Origin: Porphyromonas somerae DSM 23386
GTDB lineage: Bacteria; Bacteroidota; Bacteroidia; Bacteroidales; Porphyromonadaceae
Assembly (NCBI RefSeq): GCF_000372405.1
Contig: NZ_AQVC01000010.1
Coordinates: 1-63,892 of the forward strand
Direction of reading: 5' to 3'
Length of the DNA stretch: 63,892 nucleotides
Both the position numbers and the translations under genes were made by a program. The notes under the pieces were generated by a model. The model did no database searches. It was not told the DNA's origin and worked only from the letters and a program-made list of their open reading frames with translations. Positions 1 through 9,019 of this stretch are shown here, piece after piece. The first letter of the stretch is position 1; each line of letters begins with the position of its first letter.

Positions 1-189
1 TGGGGACTACGCAAACTTGGTGTCTGCAACGACTTAGCCAAGCTTACATCCTACTGCGGAGACCGCTACGAATGGGTGGTGAGACGTACATGCGTGGTAC
101 GAGCTATATCGAAAGATGTACTTGCCCGCAGAGGCCTTGTAAGTTGTTTGGACTACTATGCGATTAGACACTCTTTGAAAACGAATTAA
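1..189 (+). CDS. ltrA: Group II intron reverse transcriptase/maturase, C-terminal end (partial)
   Basis: Frame 1 is open from the window start to TAA at 187-189 and encodes 62 residues. The stretch LRKLGVCNDLAKLTSYCGD followed by YEWVVRRTCVVRAISKDVL and RRGLVSCLDYYAIRH has the pattern seen at the C-terminus of group II intron proteins (maturase/DNA-binding part, with the usual short 'GL-S-LDYY' ending). The stop codon directly precedes domain V, which is the standard arrangement in bacterial introns. Reverse transcriptase motifs would lie upstream of the window. The protein helps the intron splice and insert into DNA. Assignment rests on context plus this short segment. Confidence 0.85.
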   Translation, partial: WGLRKLGVCNDLAKLTSYCGDRYEWVVRRTCVVRAISKDVLARRGLVSCLDYYAIRHSLKTN

Positions 190-279
190 ACCGCCGTATG
201 CCGAACGGCACGTACGGTGGTGTGAGAGGGAAGGAAACGAAAGTAGGTCAGAAAACTTTCGTTTCCCGACCTACTCGAT
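190..279 (+). ncRNA. Group II intron domains V and VI
   Basis: Domain V is seen as CCGCCGTATGCCG / AACGGCACGTACGGTGG, the catalytic hairpin whose stem carries the ..CGTAYG../..CGTACGG.. signature of bacterial introns, followed by GTGAGAGG. Domain VI is the hairpin with a perfect 12-bp stem, 233-244 pairing with 255-266. A competing 8-bp pairing (242-249 with 268-275) also exists. The 3' splice site is inferred at about 279/280. Confidence 0.85.
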
Positions 280-281
280 TC

Positions 282-1985
282 CTATTTATGGAGATTGAAT
301 AAGATCTCCAGTCCTCCAGATGAATGAATACGCGCTTCTACCTCTCCACCATGTAGTAGGATAGAATTCTTTACGATACTCAATCCTAGGCCAGTACCTC
401 CGCTTTCTCGAGTTCGTCCCTCATCCACACGATAGAATCGCTCAAAGATGCGGCTAAGTTGCTTTTCATCTACTCCCTTACCAGTATCGTAGTAGCTAAA
501 GAAGAGATGATTTTCATCTTGATGATAGCAATTAATCACCATTTCAATCCCCTCTCCGGCATATCTCAAGGAGTTCTCCACCAAGTTTTGGAATATTGAA
601 TAGAGGAGTGATTCATTTCCCTTTACCTGAAGATCCTCAGGCAGATTGTTTTGCAATTTATCACCTTTCTCATTGATCTTAGTGAGGAAAGCAACTCTTA
701 CCTCCTCCACAATCTGGTGAAGCGAAACTGTACTGAATTCAAATGCCCTAGTAGGCTCATCTAGCTTAGTCAGCAATCCGATATCCTTCATCAAATCACT
801 AAGTCTAAGAGTTTGGTCGTACGCCTTTTCAATAAAGTGCTTTTGCTTATCTTCGGGAAGCTCCATAAAGTTAAGCGTCTCAAGGTACCCTCTTATAGAG
901 GTTAATGGCGTACGTATCTCATGCATAATATTACTGGTCATCTCCTGCTTCAGCTGCCGATTCTTTTCCTGTTCAGTAATATCCTCAATAGTAATTTCAA
1001 AACTACCATACTCCGATTTAAGAGCCTTCACCTCGTAAGTCTTCCCCCCTTTAGGGATCAGAATTGATATGTGCTGCTCCTCAGACTTATCCTCAATAAA
1101 ATGCTTTATCGGTAGCATCAAAGGGTCTTCGATCAGTTCGCCTGCATCAGTAATAGGGTTACTAGCCAGCAAATTGGCATATTGAATAAAGTGAGCATTG
1201 GCATATTCTACACTGTGCGCCATATTAAAGAGAGCGATCCCGATATGCGAGAGCTTAAAGTGTTGAATGAGTCTTTCTTTAGCATTTTCAATCTTATGCC
1301 TTGCATCCTCTTTTTGTCTTAGTATCCTCAAGAGTTGCTCCGACACATCGTCCAACTCAGTCTCCCCCACATCTATATCTTGCTCATAATCGCCATCAGC
1401 TATCTGCTTAGTCAGCTTATTGAGCTGCGTCAGCATCCGATCATATCGCTTTGTAAGTAGATATACAAAGAGGGCCATCAACAAAAAGAAAGTGATAGAG
1501 ACATAGATAAATACTCGGCTCGACTTGAGTTTTTGCTGTAGCTCTAAATCATAAGGAAGCGCTGTGCGGACATAGTGATCGTCATAATAAGTGGCATAGT
1601 ACAAAAAATCTCTATCCATTGTAGCTGACTTTCGCTTAGCTACACCATGCTTATTAAAGCGCGCTTCTCTTAGCTCTGGTCGTTTATCATGATTTTCCAT
1701 CCCCGATACATTGCCAGCTTCATTATCCATTAGGACTTTCCCGTCATTGGCAATAATAGTGATCCTTAACTCATCTGGGAGGTCCGATACGAGTGAGTCC
1801 AGGTGACCAAGGTCAAAGGATTTACTGATCAGCTCATTATAGCTATCCAACTTTGAGGTAAGTAGATTAAGTCTATACTGTGCCTCACTCCGCTGCTGTA
1901 CTACCACCAAAGAAGTAGCGAAAAGAGCAGTGACTAAGATAATCCACCCAAATAATCGCCGTGTAAATTTAGTTTGTAACTTCAT
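282..1985 (-). CDS. phoR: Phosphate-responsive sensor histidine kinase PhoR
   Basis: Membrane sensor kinase that by context phosphorylates PhoB when phosphate is scarce. 567 residues: transmembrane helices at about 11-30 and 157-177 enclose a periplasmic domain of about 125 residues. HAMP (about 178-230) and PAS-like (about 240-340) segments follow. HisKA has the phospho-acceptor His355 in MHEIRTPLTS, and HATPase_c has NLVENSLRY, DTGKG and GGTGLGLS. The large periplasmic domain differs from E. coli PhoR, which has almost none. It is the last gene of the pst-pho operon, 12 bp after phoB. A group II intron ends 2 bp beyond its stop codon. The kinase class is certain; the name PhoR rests on the operon. 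Confidence 0.93.
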   Translation of the reverse strand: MKLQTKFTRRLFGWIILVTALFATSLVVVQQRSEAQYRLNLLTSKLDSYNELISKSFDLGHLDSLVSDLPDELRITIIANDGKVLMDNEAGNVSGMENHDKRPELREARFNKHGVAKRKSATMDRDFLYYATYYDDHYVRTALPYDLELQQKLKSSRVFIYVSITFFLLMALFVYLLTKRYDRMLTQLNKLTKQIADGDYEQDIDVGETELDDVSEQLLRILRQKEDARHKIENAKERLIQHFKLSHIGIALFNMAHSVEYANAHFIQYANLLASNPITDAGELIEDPLMLPIKHFIEDKSEEQHISILIPKGGKTYEVKALKSEYGSFEITIEDITEQEKNRQLKQEMTSNIMHEIRTPLTSIRGYLETLNFMELPEDKQKHFIEKAYDQTLRLSDLMKDIGLLTKLDEPTRAFEFSTVSLHQIVEEVRVAFLTKINEKGDKLQNNLPEDLQVKGNESLLYSIFQNLVENSLRYAGEGIEMVINCYHQDENHLFFSYYDTGKGVDEKQLSRIFERFYRVDEGRTRESGGTGLGLSIVKNSILLHGGEVEARIHSSGGLEILFNLHK

Positions 1986-1997
1986 AATTATAGGTCA

Positions 1998-2705
1998 TTA
2001 ATTTGCACTAAAGGTATAGCCAAAGCCTACTCTATTCACGATACATCCCGCATATTCTCCGAGCTTCTTGCGTAATCTGGCAATATGCACATCCACAGTA
2101 CGCTCTAGTACAAGGCTATTATCTGGCCATACACTATCCAAGATTTCAGCTCTTGAAAAGATCCTCCCTTCACTTGTCACGAGCAACTTGAGGATATCAT
2201 ATTCCGTTTTTGTCACTTCAATGACACCTTCAGGCGTAGAGACTTCCATTGCATTCAAATCAATAGTAATTGCCCCTTTATGCAAAATGCCGTGGTTCTT
2301 TTCACTTGGATTATCTTGCCGGTGGCTATAGGTCCTGCTAAGAACGCTATGTACTCTAGCAATCAACTCCTTAATTGAAAAAGGCTTTTTGATATAATCA
2401 TCTCCTCCTATCGAAAAGCCTGTCAGCATGTCATTTTCAGTATCCTTGGCAGTGAGGAATATGATTGGGATCTGATTTCCCTGCTTGCGAATATAGTCAG
2501 CCATCTTAAAGCCCGACATTCCTCCCATCATCACATCTAGGATAATCAAGCAAAAGGTCTCGTCTAGCATCTCCATAGCCTCCTCTGCTGAGGAAGCGGT
2601 GACCACCTCATACCCCTCATACTCTAGATTAAATTGTAGAATATCGGTAATATCCACCTCGTCATCAACGACAAGAATTTTCTTAGCTTTCTCCATCATT
2701 AACAT
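1998..2705 (-). CDS. phoB: Response regulator PhoB, OmpR family
   Basis: DNA-binding response regulator expected to control the phosphate operon, including its own genes. 235 residues. The receiver domain has the acidic pair in LVVDDEVD, phospho-acceptor Asp57 in LIILDVMM, Thr/Lys in FLTAKD and the switch Lys in DDYIKKPF. A C-terminal winged helix has TKTEYDILKLL and RTVDVHIARLRKKL. The first of several close ATG codons is at 2705, with others at 2699 and 2696. The start overlaps the end of phoU by about 20 bp, suggesting translational coupling. The likely binding site is the array of 11-bp repeats upstream of pstS. Confidence 0.93.
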   Translation of the reverse strand: MLMMEKAKKILVVDDEVDITDILQFNLEYEGYEVVTASSAEEAMEMLDETFCLIILDVMMGGMSGFKMADYIRKQGNQIPIIFLTAKDTENDMLTGFSIGGDDYIKKPFSIKELIARVHSVLSRTYSHRQDNPSEKNHGILHKGAITIDLNAMEVSTPEGVIEVTKTEYDILKLLVTSEGRIFSRAEILDSVWPDNSLVLERTVDVHIARLRKKLGEYAGCIVNRVGFGYTFSAN

Positions 2706-3387
2706 GTCTTATATCACTTCCCTTCACCAGATAAATAGTCGACTCAGCTATGTTGGTAGCACTATCTCCGCATCGCTCCAGATTATGCCCCACTCCCTCT
2801 AGGTTTAGCAATACCTGCACATCGTTTTCTTGTAGTTCGACGTGAGAAAAAAGCTTACATAGCAGTGCTCTCAAGCTATGGTACATCTCATCCATTACTT
2901 CATCACTACCAATCACCTCCACAGCAGTTTCATACGATTCATTTGTAAAAGACATCACTGCATTTCGCACCATCTGAGTGACATGATCCGTCATCTGAAT
3001 AATCAAACCTCTCACCTCATAAAGGCGAGTATCACTCATCGGTAATTCTCTCACAAATCTAATGATATTAAGTGTCATATCCCCAATTCGTTCAAGGTTA
3101 GTAGTCAGATCCTGATAAGCAATAATCCGCCTTAGGTCCTCAGCTACAGGCGAAAACTTGAATATCGAAAAGGCTACCTCCTCCCTAATTTTCACCTCCA
3201 GGCGATCAATAATGATTTCATTAGATAGAGCCTCTTCATAAAGTGCCTGAGTTTTCGGTTCATCAAATAGCTGCTTCAAGATAGTCAGCTGCAGTATTGT
3301 GTTTTTTGAGATCAGCTCAAATTGATTACGTAGGATCTGCAGCTGCAACTCCTTAATTCTATTAGAATAAAGATTATTCATCATCAT
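2683..3387 (-). CDS. phoU: Phosphate uptake/signalling regulator PhoU
   Basis: Peripheral cytoplasmic protein that couples the Pst transporter to the PhoR kinase and limits phosphate uptake. Two PhoU repeats are visible by their metal-binding signatures, DLTTNLERIGDMTLNI in the first half and GVGHNLERCGDSATNIAE in the second. Both repeats are mostly helical, as in the family. The length of about 234 residues is normal. The reading frame opens at a TTG at 3396, but three consecutive ATGs at 3387-3379 make better starts, and the first is used here. It lies 15 bp after pstB and overlaps phoB. Confidence 0.92.
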   Translation of the reverse strand: MMMNNLYSNRIKELQLQILRNQFELISKNTILQLTILKQLFDEPKTQALYEEALSNEIIIDRLEVKIREEVAFSIFKFSPVAEDLRRIIAYQDLTTNLERIGDMTLNIIRFVRELPMSDTRLYEVRGLIIQMTDHVTQMVRNAVMSFTNESYETAVEVIGSDEVMDEMYHSLRALLCKLFSHVELQENDVQVLLNLEGVGHNLERCGDSATNIAESTIYLVKGSDIRHVNDGES

Positions 3388-3401
3388 AAATGGCAATGAT
3401 A

Positions 3402-4241
3402 TTAACTAAATACACCTGTTAGATACGCCTCCGTCTCCTTGTGCTTCGGATTCGTAAACATTTGGTCAGTATTTCCATACTCAATTAGCTCCCCTAAATA
3501 CATAAATACTGACTTATCCGACAATCTAGCAGCCTGACTCATATTGTGAGTCACAATGACAATCGTATATTGTTCTTTTAGCTCCATAATTAGCTCCTCA
3601 ACTCTATTAGTAGAGATTGGATCCAAAGCAGATGTCGGCTCATCCATTAAGAGCACTTCAGGCCTTAGAGCAAGAGCTCTAGCGATACAGAGTCTCTGCT
3701 GCTGACCTCCAGAGAGAAAAGAGCCACGCTTCTTCATAGAGTCCTTCACCTCATCCCAAAGAGCTACACTCTCAAGGCTTGTCTGTACGATCTCCTCCTT
3801 CTCCTCTTTAGAGAGCTTGATCCCATTCAGCTTATATCCAGCCAATACATTATCCTCAATAGACATCGTTGGGAATGGATTGGGGCGCTGAAATACCATA
3901 CCAGCTCTACGGCGTGCAATCATCGGATCCATAGCAAGCATATCTTCACCCTCGATAAGGATTTCACCCTCCACCTTAATATCGGGATACAGATCATGCA
4001 TTCTATTAATAGCCCGTAGCAAGGTACTCTTTCCACAGCCACTTGGTCCCATTATAGCAGTTACGAGGTTTTTGTAAATCGTCAAGTTGACATTCTTAAT
4101 CGCTTTTTTCTCTGGACAATATGATACTGATAGGTCCTTTACTTCTATGATTGGGGACAGCTCTTTACCTGTGGCACCATCTCTTGAAAGCACCTCAGGG
4201 GAGACCGGTCTATTGGTTACTTTTATTTCATTCATATTCAT
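3402..4241 (-). CDS. pstB: Phosphate ABC transporter ATP-binding protein PstB
   Basis: ATPase of the high-affinity phosphate importer, acting on the cytoplasmic face of the PstC-PstA channel. Walker A is GPSGCGKST, the Q-loop is VFQRPNPFP (typical of PstB), the signature is LSGGQQQR, Walker B is [12 protein letters not shown] and the H-loop is IVTHNM. About 279 residues, including a short N-terminal extension before the ABC domain. The ATG at 4241 is chosen over a TTG at 4244; an ATG at 4235 is also possible. It starts 8 bp after pstA and is followed by phoU. Confidence 0.95.
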   Translation of the reverse strand: MNMNEIKVTNRPVSPEVLSRDGATGKELSPIIEVKDLSVSYCPEKKAIKNVNLTIYKNLVTAIMGPSGCGKSTLLRAINRMHDLYPDIKVEGEILIEGEDMLAMDPMIARRRAGMVFQRPNPFPTMSIEDNVLAGYKLNGIKLSKEEKEEIVQTSLESVALWDEVKDSMKKRGSFLSGGQQQRLCIARALALRPEVLLMDEPTSALDPISTNRVEELIMELKEQYTIVIVTHNMSQAARLSDKSVFMYLGELIEYGNTDQMFTNPKHKETEAYLTGVFS

Positions 4242-4248
4242 CAAAAAC

Positions 4249-5091
4249 TTATATCCTCCATTTTGCTGCCACAGACTTCGCGAGAAGGTTCATTCCTAAG
4301 ATCAAAAGCAATAGCAAGAGCGACGACGACCAAACTAAGTCAGCCAAAATAGGGTTACTGTAAAACTCCCAAATAAGTAAGCTTATTGCACTCATCGGAC
4401 GAGTTAAATCAAAGTGGACATAGGTGGCACCAAGAGCGGTCACCATCAGAGGAGCTGTCTCGCCCATTACACGAGATATTGCCAAAAGGATCCCAGTAAA
4501 AATACTGCCAAACGCACTAGGGACCACAACGGTAAACATGACCTTCGTATAAGAGCCACCCAAAGCCAGACCCGCCTCTTTTAATGTTCCTGGCACCATC
4601 CTCAACCCCTCCTCTGTACTGCGAATAATCATCGGGATCATCATAAACCCTAAGGCAACCCCTCCAGCCACAGCACTATAAGTATGCATAGTTTTAACCA
4701 CTAGCATATAGACCACAATTCCCCAAACGATACTCGGAACACCTTGTAAAATATCGGTCAGAGTACGAACTACATTGGCAAGCTTAGCATCCTGCTTTTC
4801 GGATAAAAAGATACCAGTAAAGAGGCCTAAAGGAATGGAAAGGACTGTCGCAATCAAAAGCATCACAAAGGTCCCTATAATACCATTCAAAATGCCTGAA
4901 GGAGTAGACTGAGTAAATAGGTCAATATTGAAATGGCTCCAACCCTTCACCACCAAGTCAATCAAGATAGAGAGAAGCGGAATAGCAGTGAGTAGGCTAA
5001 AGACAATCACTACTACATAAGCTGTTCGGCTAAGTGTCTGTCGCCGCTTTGGACTTCCTGTTCGCTTTGAAATGACGTCAATGCTTTTCAT
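4249..5091 (-). CDS. pstA: Phosphate ABC transporter permease PstA
   Basis: One of the two membrane subunits of the phosphate importer. 280 residues with about six hydrophobic segments, the first at about 25-47. The conserved cytoplasmic loop of binding-protein-dependent permeases, which contacts the ATPase, is seen as [13 protein letters not shown]. Lies between pstC (15 bp) and pstB (8 bp) in the same direction, so it is co-transcribed. Length and loop position fit PstA; the pairing with the neighbouring PstC makes the subunit identity clear. Confidence 0.94.
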   Translation of the reverse strand: MKSIDVISKRTGSPKRRQTLSRTAYVVVIVFSLLTAIPLLSILIDLVVKGWSHFNIDLFTQSTPSGILNGIIGTFVMLLIATVLSIPLGLFTGIFLSEKQDAKLANVVRTLTDILQGVPSIVWGIVVYMLVVKTMHTYSAVAGGVALGFMMIPMIIRSTEEGLRMVPGTLKEAGLALGGSYTKVMFTVVVPSAFGSIFTGILLAISRVMGETAPLMVTALGATYVHFDLTRPMSAISLLIWEFYSNPILADLVWSSSLLLLLLILGMNLLAKSVAAKWRI

Positions 5092-5105
5092 TTATGGATC
5101 CCTTG

Positions 5106-5966
5106 CTATTTTCTATTAATACGATTCACGATTCCCTTTGCGATGAGATTAATCAGCGCTGTAATCAAAAAGAGCAGAAAACCGATGGCAAAGAGAGCAC
5201 TCAGCTTTACTCCCGACGCTTCTCCAAATTGATTGGCGATTACACTAGCCATCGTATCACCTGTATCCCTAAGACTTAGCGGTACTCCACTCGTGTTACC
5301 GATCAACATGGTGACCGCCATAGTCTCGCCTAAGGCACGCCCAAAAGCTAAAATGTAAGCAGCGAATATACCACTACCCGCTACAGGTACACTAATGTTT
5401 CTAATAACCTCTAGCCTAGTGGCCCCCAAGCTATAAGCTCCTTCCTTCAAATCCCTAGGTATCATACCAATAAATTCGGCACTTAGTGAAGAGGCATAAG
5501 GGATGATCATGATAGCTAATACAATTGAGGCGAGAAGTACACCAAACCCTTGTGCATTGACATTCAGTATGATCAGAATTGGGCGAACAGTATAAAAGCC
5601 CCATAGTCCATACACAATTGAGGGAATACCAGCAAGCAAATCTACTATTGCACTTACTATGGTAGCCACCGTCTTGCCCCTAAAGTATTCACCTGTAAAT
5701 AGTGCCACACTAAGAGAGAAAGGGATGCAGAATAATAGCGCTAGCAATGAAGTAAGCAATGTGCCAGTAATAAAAGGAAGGGCTCCAAACGACCGTGATC
5801 GATCCGACCATTCAGTAGAGGTCATAAAATCAATCAGACCAAACTCCTTAATAGCAGGTAAGCTCTCAGAGGTAAGTGCATAGAGGATTCCTCCTGCAAT
5901 GAGTATCACCCCTACTCCAGATACTAGTAGCAGAAGATCAAATAGCTTATCTCTCATATTAGCCAT
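5106..5966 (-). CDS. pstC: Phosphate ABC transporter permease PstC
   Basis: Second membrane subunit of the phosphate importer. About 286 residues with six likely transmembrane segments, the first at about 10-32. The coupling loop reads RDLKEGAYSLGATRLE and the LLAGIPSIVYGLWGF stretch is typical of PstC/PstA proteins. The frame is open to a TTG at 5975, but the ATG at 5966 is a better start. Lies 53 bp after pstS and 15 bp before pstA. Confidence 0.94.
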   Translation of the reverse strand: MANMRDKLFDLLLLVSGVGVILIAGGILYALTSESLPAIKEFGLIDFMTSTEWSDRSRSFGALPFITGTLLTSLLALLFCIPFSLSVALFTGEYFRGKTVATIVSAIVDLLAGIPSIVYGLWGFYTVRPILIILNVNAQGFGVLLASIVLAIMIIPYASSLSAEFIGMIPRDLKEGAYSLGATRLEVIRNISVPVAGSGIFAAYILAFGRALGETMAVTMLIGNTSGVPLSLRDTGDTMASVIANQFGEASGVKLSALFAIGFLLFLITALINLIAKGIVNRINRK

Positions 5967-6018
5967 TAATGCCAAGTGGTCAGTAATTAGAAAAGACTAA
6001 TACACTGACCACTTTATT

Positions 6019-7086
6019 TTACTGCTTTATAGTAATATTCTTTACCAATTGACCATCGTAAGTCATGCTATTGATTACATTGATAGCATTCATACGAGCC
6101 ACTTCAGGCAGAGGAGAGAAGTAGTTTTTTCTAGCACTTGCTGCACCATTATCCCCTACAATGTAAAGCAAGAAATTTTGAAGTGCTTTAGCCTGCTCAA
6201 TAGTTCTATTATTGTAAGCTTGCTCTTTATAAACTATAATCCAGGTAAATGTGCTGATCGGGTAAGCACCTGCTTGTGGAGAATTGGAGATAACCATACG
6301 CGTATCAGCAGGCATATCAGTGGTATTGGCACTGATAGAAATCGTCTCCATATTGGCCTCCACATATTCACCTTGTGAGTTAAGCATCTTGGCAGAAGGG
6401 ATATCTTGTGCCAATGCATACTCAGACCCTAGATAACCAATAGCACCCACAGTTTGAGAAATCACCCCTGCTACCCCAGGATTACCCTTTGCAGCAATAC
6501 CTTTACTAAAGTCCACCGATTTTCCCGCTCCGATAGTGGTTCGCCAAGTCTCATCTACTTCGCTCATAAATCCAGTGAATACAGCAGTCGTGCCACTACC
6601 TTCACTACGATACACAGGGGTAATAGCTTGGTCGGGCAAGTTAATGCCAGGATTTATTGATGCAATCAGAGGATCATTCCAATTGGTCACTTCACCAGTG
6701 TATATTTTAGTCACCAATTCAGGAGTCATATTAAGTTGATCAACTTGTGGTAGATTATACCCCATCACCACCCCACCAATACAAGTAGGGATATGCAGTA
6801 TCTCAGGCATAGCACCCATCTCCTTATCACTCAGAAATACATCGGTCCCGCCAAAGTCTACAGTCAAGTCCTGCAGATTTCGGATACCCGCACCACTACC
6901 AGTAGCACCATAGCTTACACGTATGCCATACTCATCACCAAATTGCTTAGTGATGTCTTTATAAAAAAACTCAGGGAATGTGGCGCCTGCTCCACTCAGT
7001 GTTACCTCTTTATTGCCACACGAACTTGCTAGTAACATCACAAGTATTAGGAGTACACTAGTCTCTACACATCTCTTTAGCTTCAT
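6019..7086 (-). CDS. pstS: Phosphate-binding lipoprotein PstS
   Basis: Periplasmic substrate-binding protein of the phosphate importer and first gene of the operon. 355 residues. A lipoprotein signal peptide ends in LASSCG, so Cys23 is the predicted lipidation site. Phosphate-binding loops are recognisable as GAGATFPEFFY, TGSGAGIRNL and VYRSEGSGTTAVF. The start ATG lies 74 bp downstream of a clear -7 box and the 11-bp repeats described separately. The lipid anchor is usual for PstS of Bacteroidota and Gram-positives, unlike the soluble E. coli protein. Confidence 0.95.
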   Translation of the reverse strand: MKLKRCVETSVLLILVMLLASSCGNKEVTLSGAGATFPEFFYKDITKQFGDEYGIRVSYGATGSGAGIRNLQDLTVDFGGTDVFLSDKEMGAMPEILHIPTCIGGVVMGYNLPQVDQLNMTPELVTKIYTGEVTNWNDPLIASINPGINLPDQAITPVYRSEGSGTTAVFTGFMSEVDETWRTTIGAGKSVDFSKGIAAKGNPGVAGVISQTVGAIGYLGSEYALAQDIPSAKMLNSQGEYVEANMETISISANTTDMPADTRMVISNSPQAGAYPISTFTWIIVYKEQAYNNRTIEQAKALQNFLLYIVGDNGAASARKNYFSPLPEVARMNAINVINSMTYDGQLVKNITIKQ

Positions 7087-7159
7087 ACCATTTTTCTAAA
7101 AACAATTGTTATACAAGGGCGAGTGGACTAACTGCCTAACCCTACCACCTATTTCACCG

Positions 7160-7215
7160 CAAAGGTAGCATATAGTAATTGCAGAGAAATTACGAGCGTG
7201 TTACATTCTTGTTAC
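7160..7215 (-). promoter_or_regulatory. pst operon promoter with Pho-box-like 11-bp repeats
   Basis: Read on the minus strand there is a perfect Bacteroidota -7 box TACCTTTG (7160-7167). Upstream are three half-sites, GTAACA, GTAACA and GTAATT, at 7210-7215, 7199-7204 and 7188-7193, spaced exactly 11 bp apart. PhoB-family regulators bind 11-bp direct repeats and often replace the -35/-33 contact of sigma. Here the repeats occupy that region, starting 21 bp upstream of the -7 box. The binding protein is inferred to be PhoB. Confidence 0.75.
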
Positions 7216-7301
7216 GACAATAGGAGAGAAGAGAATATTGCACGAATTGGCATTCTCACATAGATAAACTGACGATAAAAAAGAATGCTCTCACTAAGAG
7301 A

Positions 7302-8777
7302 TTAAAGCAGAGGAGAAAACAGTCTAAATATCGACTGCAAAAATCTTAAACCTATCTTGCGCTTCCTCCACTGATACGAATCAATAGGTACGCAATGAGT
7401 TTCAAGATTGCTTTTAATCGATTGCTCCAGCAATTGGGTAAATTGCTCATTATAGATAATAGATGTCAGCTCAAAGTTGAACTCCATGCTTCTAAAGTCC
7501 ATATTAGCAGAACCAATATAAGAAATCCTACCATCCACTGTCATCAGCTTAGAGTGGTTGAACTCCCCATTGAAACGATGAATCTTCACCCCCGCTTCTA
7601 GTAGATTAGCATAATAAGATTGTGAGGCATACTTCACTAGCAGAGCATCACTATTCCAAGGTAGCACCAAGTGCACCTCCACCCCACTCAGTGCAGCACC
7701 GATCAACGCTTTATTAAGGCTATCAGTAGGCAAAAAGTAAGGTGTTTCAATATATATGTGCTTCTTAGCCTCATAGATACTTCTACTCCATGCTTGCAAG
7801 AGCGTTCTAAACTTATTGGTCGGGCCACTCGAAAAAGTCTGCATCCCCACATTGCGGACTTTAATCGCCGACTGATACGCTACAGAAAGATTAACACTCG
7901 GGATCTGAAGCTCTTCAGTAGGATTAAGGTAGTAATCTCTACTAAGAGCGATCTTACTTGCAAATCTCCAATCACTCATAAAGGCCGATGCCAGACCATT
8001 CACAGCCATACCAGTTACTCTAAAATGAGTATCCAGCCATCGCCCTTTCTTATTACCTATCGTGTAGTGATCCGCAATATTCATCCCCCCTATATACCCT
8101 ATATTACCATCAATCACGACTACCTTACGGTGATTACGGTAGTTGATGTCGCTACGAAGAGAAGGCATCACAACCTTCAGAAACTGCCGAAACTCAATCC
8201 CAGCATCCGTCATCCGCCTATAGAATGACCTTCTAGCCCTAAAACTTCCCACGTAATCACACATCACACGTACCTTTACTCCCGCCCTAGCCTTTTCAAT
8301 CAAGGCATCAGCCACACGTGTGCCAGTGTGATCATCAAGAAAGATATAGTACTCCACGTGAATAAATCGGCGGGCATTTCGAATATCCTCAAGTAGCGAA
8401 TCCACCTTATCCACCCCACTTCTAAAGATCGCTACCTCATCCGCTCTCAAAATTCGAGCACTAGTTTCATACTCAACCATATCCCTAAGGAGTCGATACT
8501 CACTTTGCTCAGCGGGTAGCTCTTCAGAGATATTAGATGAGGTAGGAGTACTACTTAGATCAAAGCTATCATACGCATGCTTTTGGATTTTCTTTAGATG
8601 CCACTGCTCACGACCAAAGAGTAGATACAATACCACCCCAAGTCCTGGCAATAAGGTCAAGACCAGCACCCAGCTGAGCGCTTTATGAGGGTTGCGATTC
8701 TCTAATAGAATGACACAAATCAATCCTATAATGATAAGGACCAGTATTCCACTAAATATGTAGCCCCATGAAATCAT
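7302..8777 (-). CDS. cls: Cardiolipin synthase (phospholipase D family)
   Basis: Inner-membrane enzyme that makes cardiolipin from phosphatidylglycerol. About 491 residues from the ATG at 8777. The frame continues upstream to a TTG at 8855, but the ATG places the hydrophobic segment at the very N-terminus, as in the family, and has GAGAGCTGG upstream. Two transmembrane segments (about 6-60) include the PLDc_N region. Two HKD catalytic motifs are complete: HRKVVVIDG with GGMNIAD and HSKLMTVDG with GSANMDFRS. It stands alone between the V-ATPase terminator and the pst promoter region. Confidence 0.93.
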   Translation of the reverse strand: MISWGYIFSGILVLIIIGLICVILLENRNPHKALSWVLVLTLLPGLGVVLYLLFGREQWHLKKIQKHAYDSFDLSSTPTSSNISEELPAEQSEYRLLRDMVEYETSARILRADEVAIFRSGVDKVDSLLEDIRNARRFIHVEYYIFLDDHTGTRVADALIEKARAGVKVRVMCDYVGSFRARRSFYRRMTDAGIEFRQFLKVVMPSLRSDINYRNHRKVVVIDGNIGYIGGMNIADHYTIGNKKGRWLDTHFRVTGMAVNGLASAFMSDWRFASKIALSRDYYLNPTEELQIPSVNLSVAYQSAIKVRNVGMQTFSSGPTNKFRTLLQAWSRSIYEAKKHIYIETPYFLPTDSLNKALIGAALSGVEVHLVLPWNSDALLVKYASQSYYANLLEAGVKIHRFNGEFNHSKLMTVDGRISYIGSANMDFRSMEFNFELTSIIYNEQFTQLLEQSIKSNLETHCVPIDSYQWRKRKIGLRFLQSIFRLFSPLL

Positions 8778-8960
8778 AATACCAGCTCTCGATTTTAGTT
8801 GTTTTATAAGGTTTCCTAAAGGTACCAATATTTTATGATGTAAAAAACTATACAAAGGCTTTCCATTTTCAACTCAATATATGAACTCTCTACAATAGAT
8901 ACTCTTTAATAGATGAACAAAGAAGATTTACGATGAAGGGGGGAGAGCGTGGGAAAAATA

Positions 8961-8996
8961 AGATCCCTCACTTGTCAAAAGGCAAGTGAGGGATCT
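8961..8996 (-). terminator. Terminator of the V-ATPase operon
   Basis: A perfect 14-bp inverted repeat, AGATCCCTCACTTG (8961-8974) with its complement at 8983-8996 and an 8-nt loop, lies 24 bp after the atpK stop codon. It is followed on the minus strand by TATTTTT. This is a strong intrinsic terminator. Confidence 0.85.
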
Positions 8997-9019
8997 ATAA
9001 TTATTGTGATGCTCTAAGA

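Larger units (their letters stand above)
1..279 (+). mobile_element. Group II intron, 3' part
   Basis: The left edge of the window lies inside a bacterial group II intron. Seen: the last 62 codons of an intron-encoded reverse transcriptase, followed directly by a domain V-like hairpin (about 190-222), a domain VI-like hairpin (233-266) and the conserved 3' ending CCTACTCGAT. The intron ends about 2 bp from the phoR stop codon, on the opposite strand, so it lies convergent to the phosphate operon. The 5' part is outside the window, so completeness and mobility cannot be judged. Confidence 0.9.

Noticed and set aside
7671-8228. Plus-strand frame of 185 codons
   Set aside because: It lies wholly inside the cardiolipin synthase gene on the other strand, which has both catalytic motifs; the plus-strand product has no recognisable pattern.
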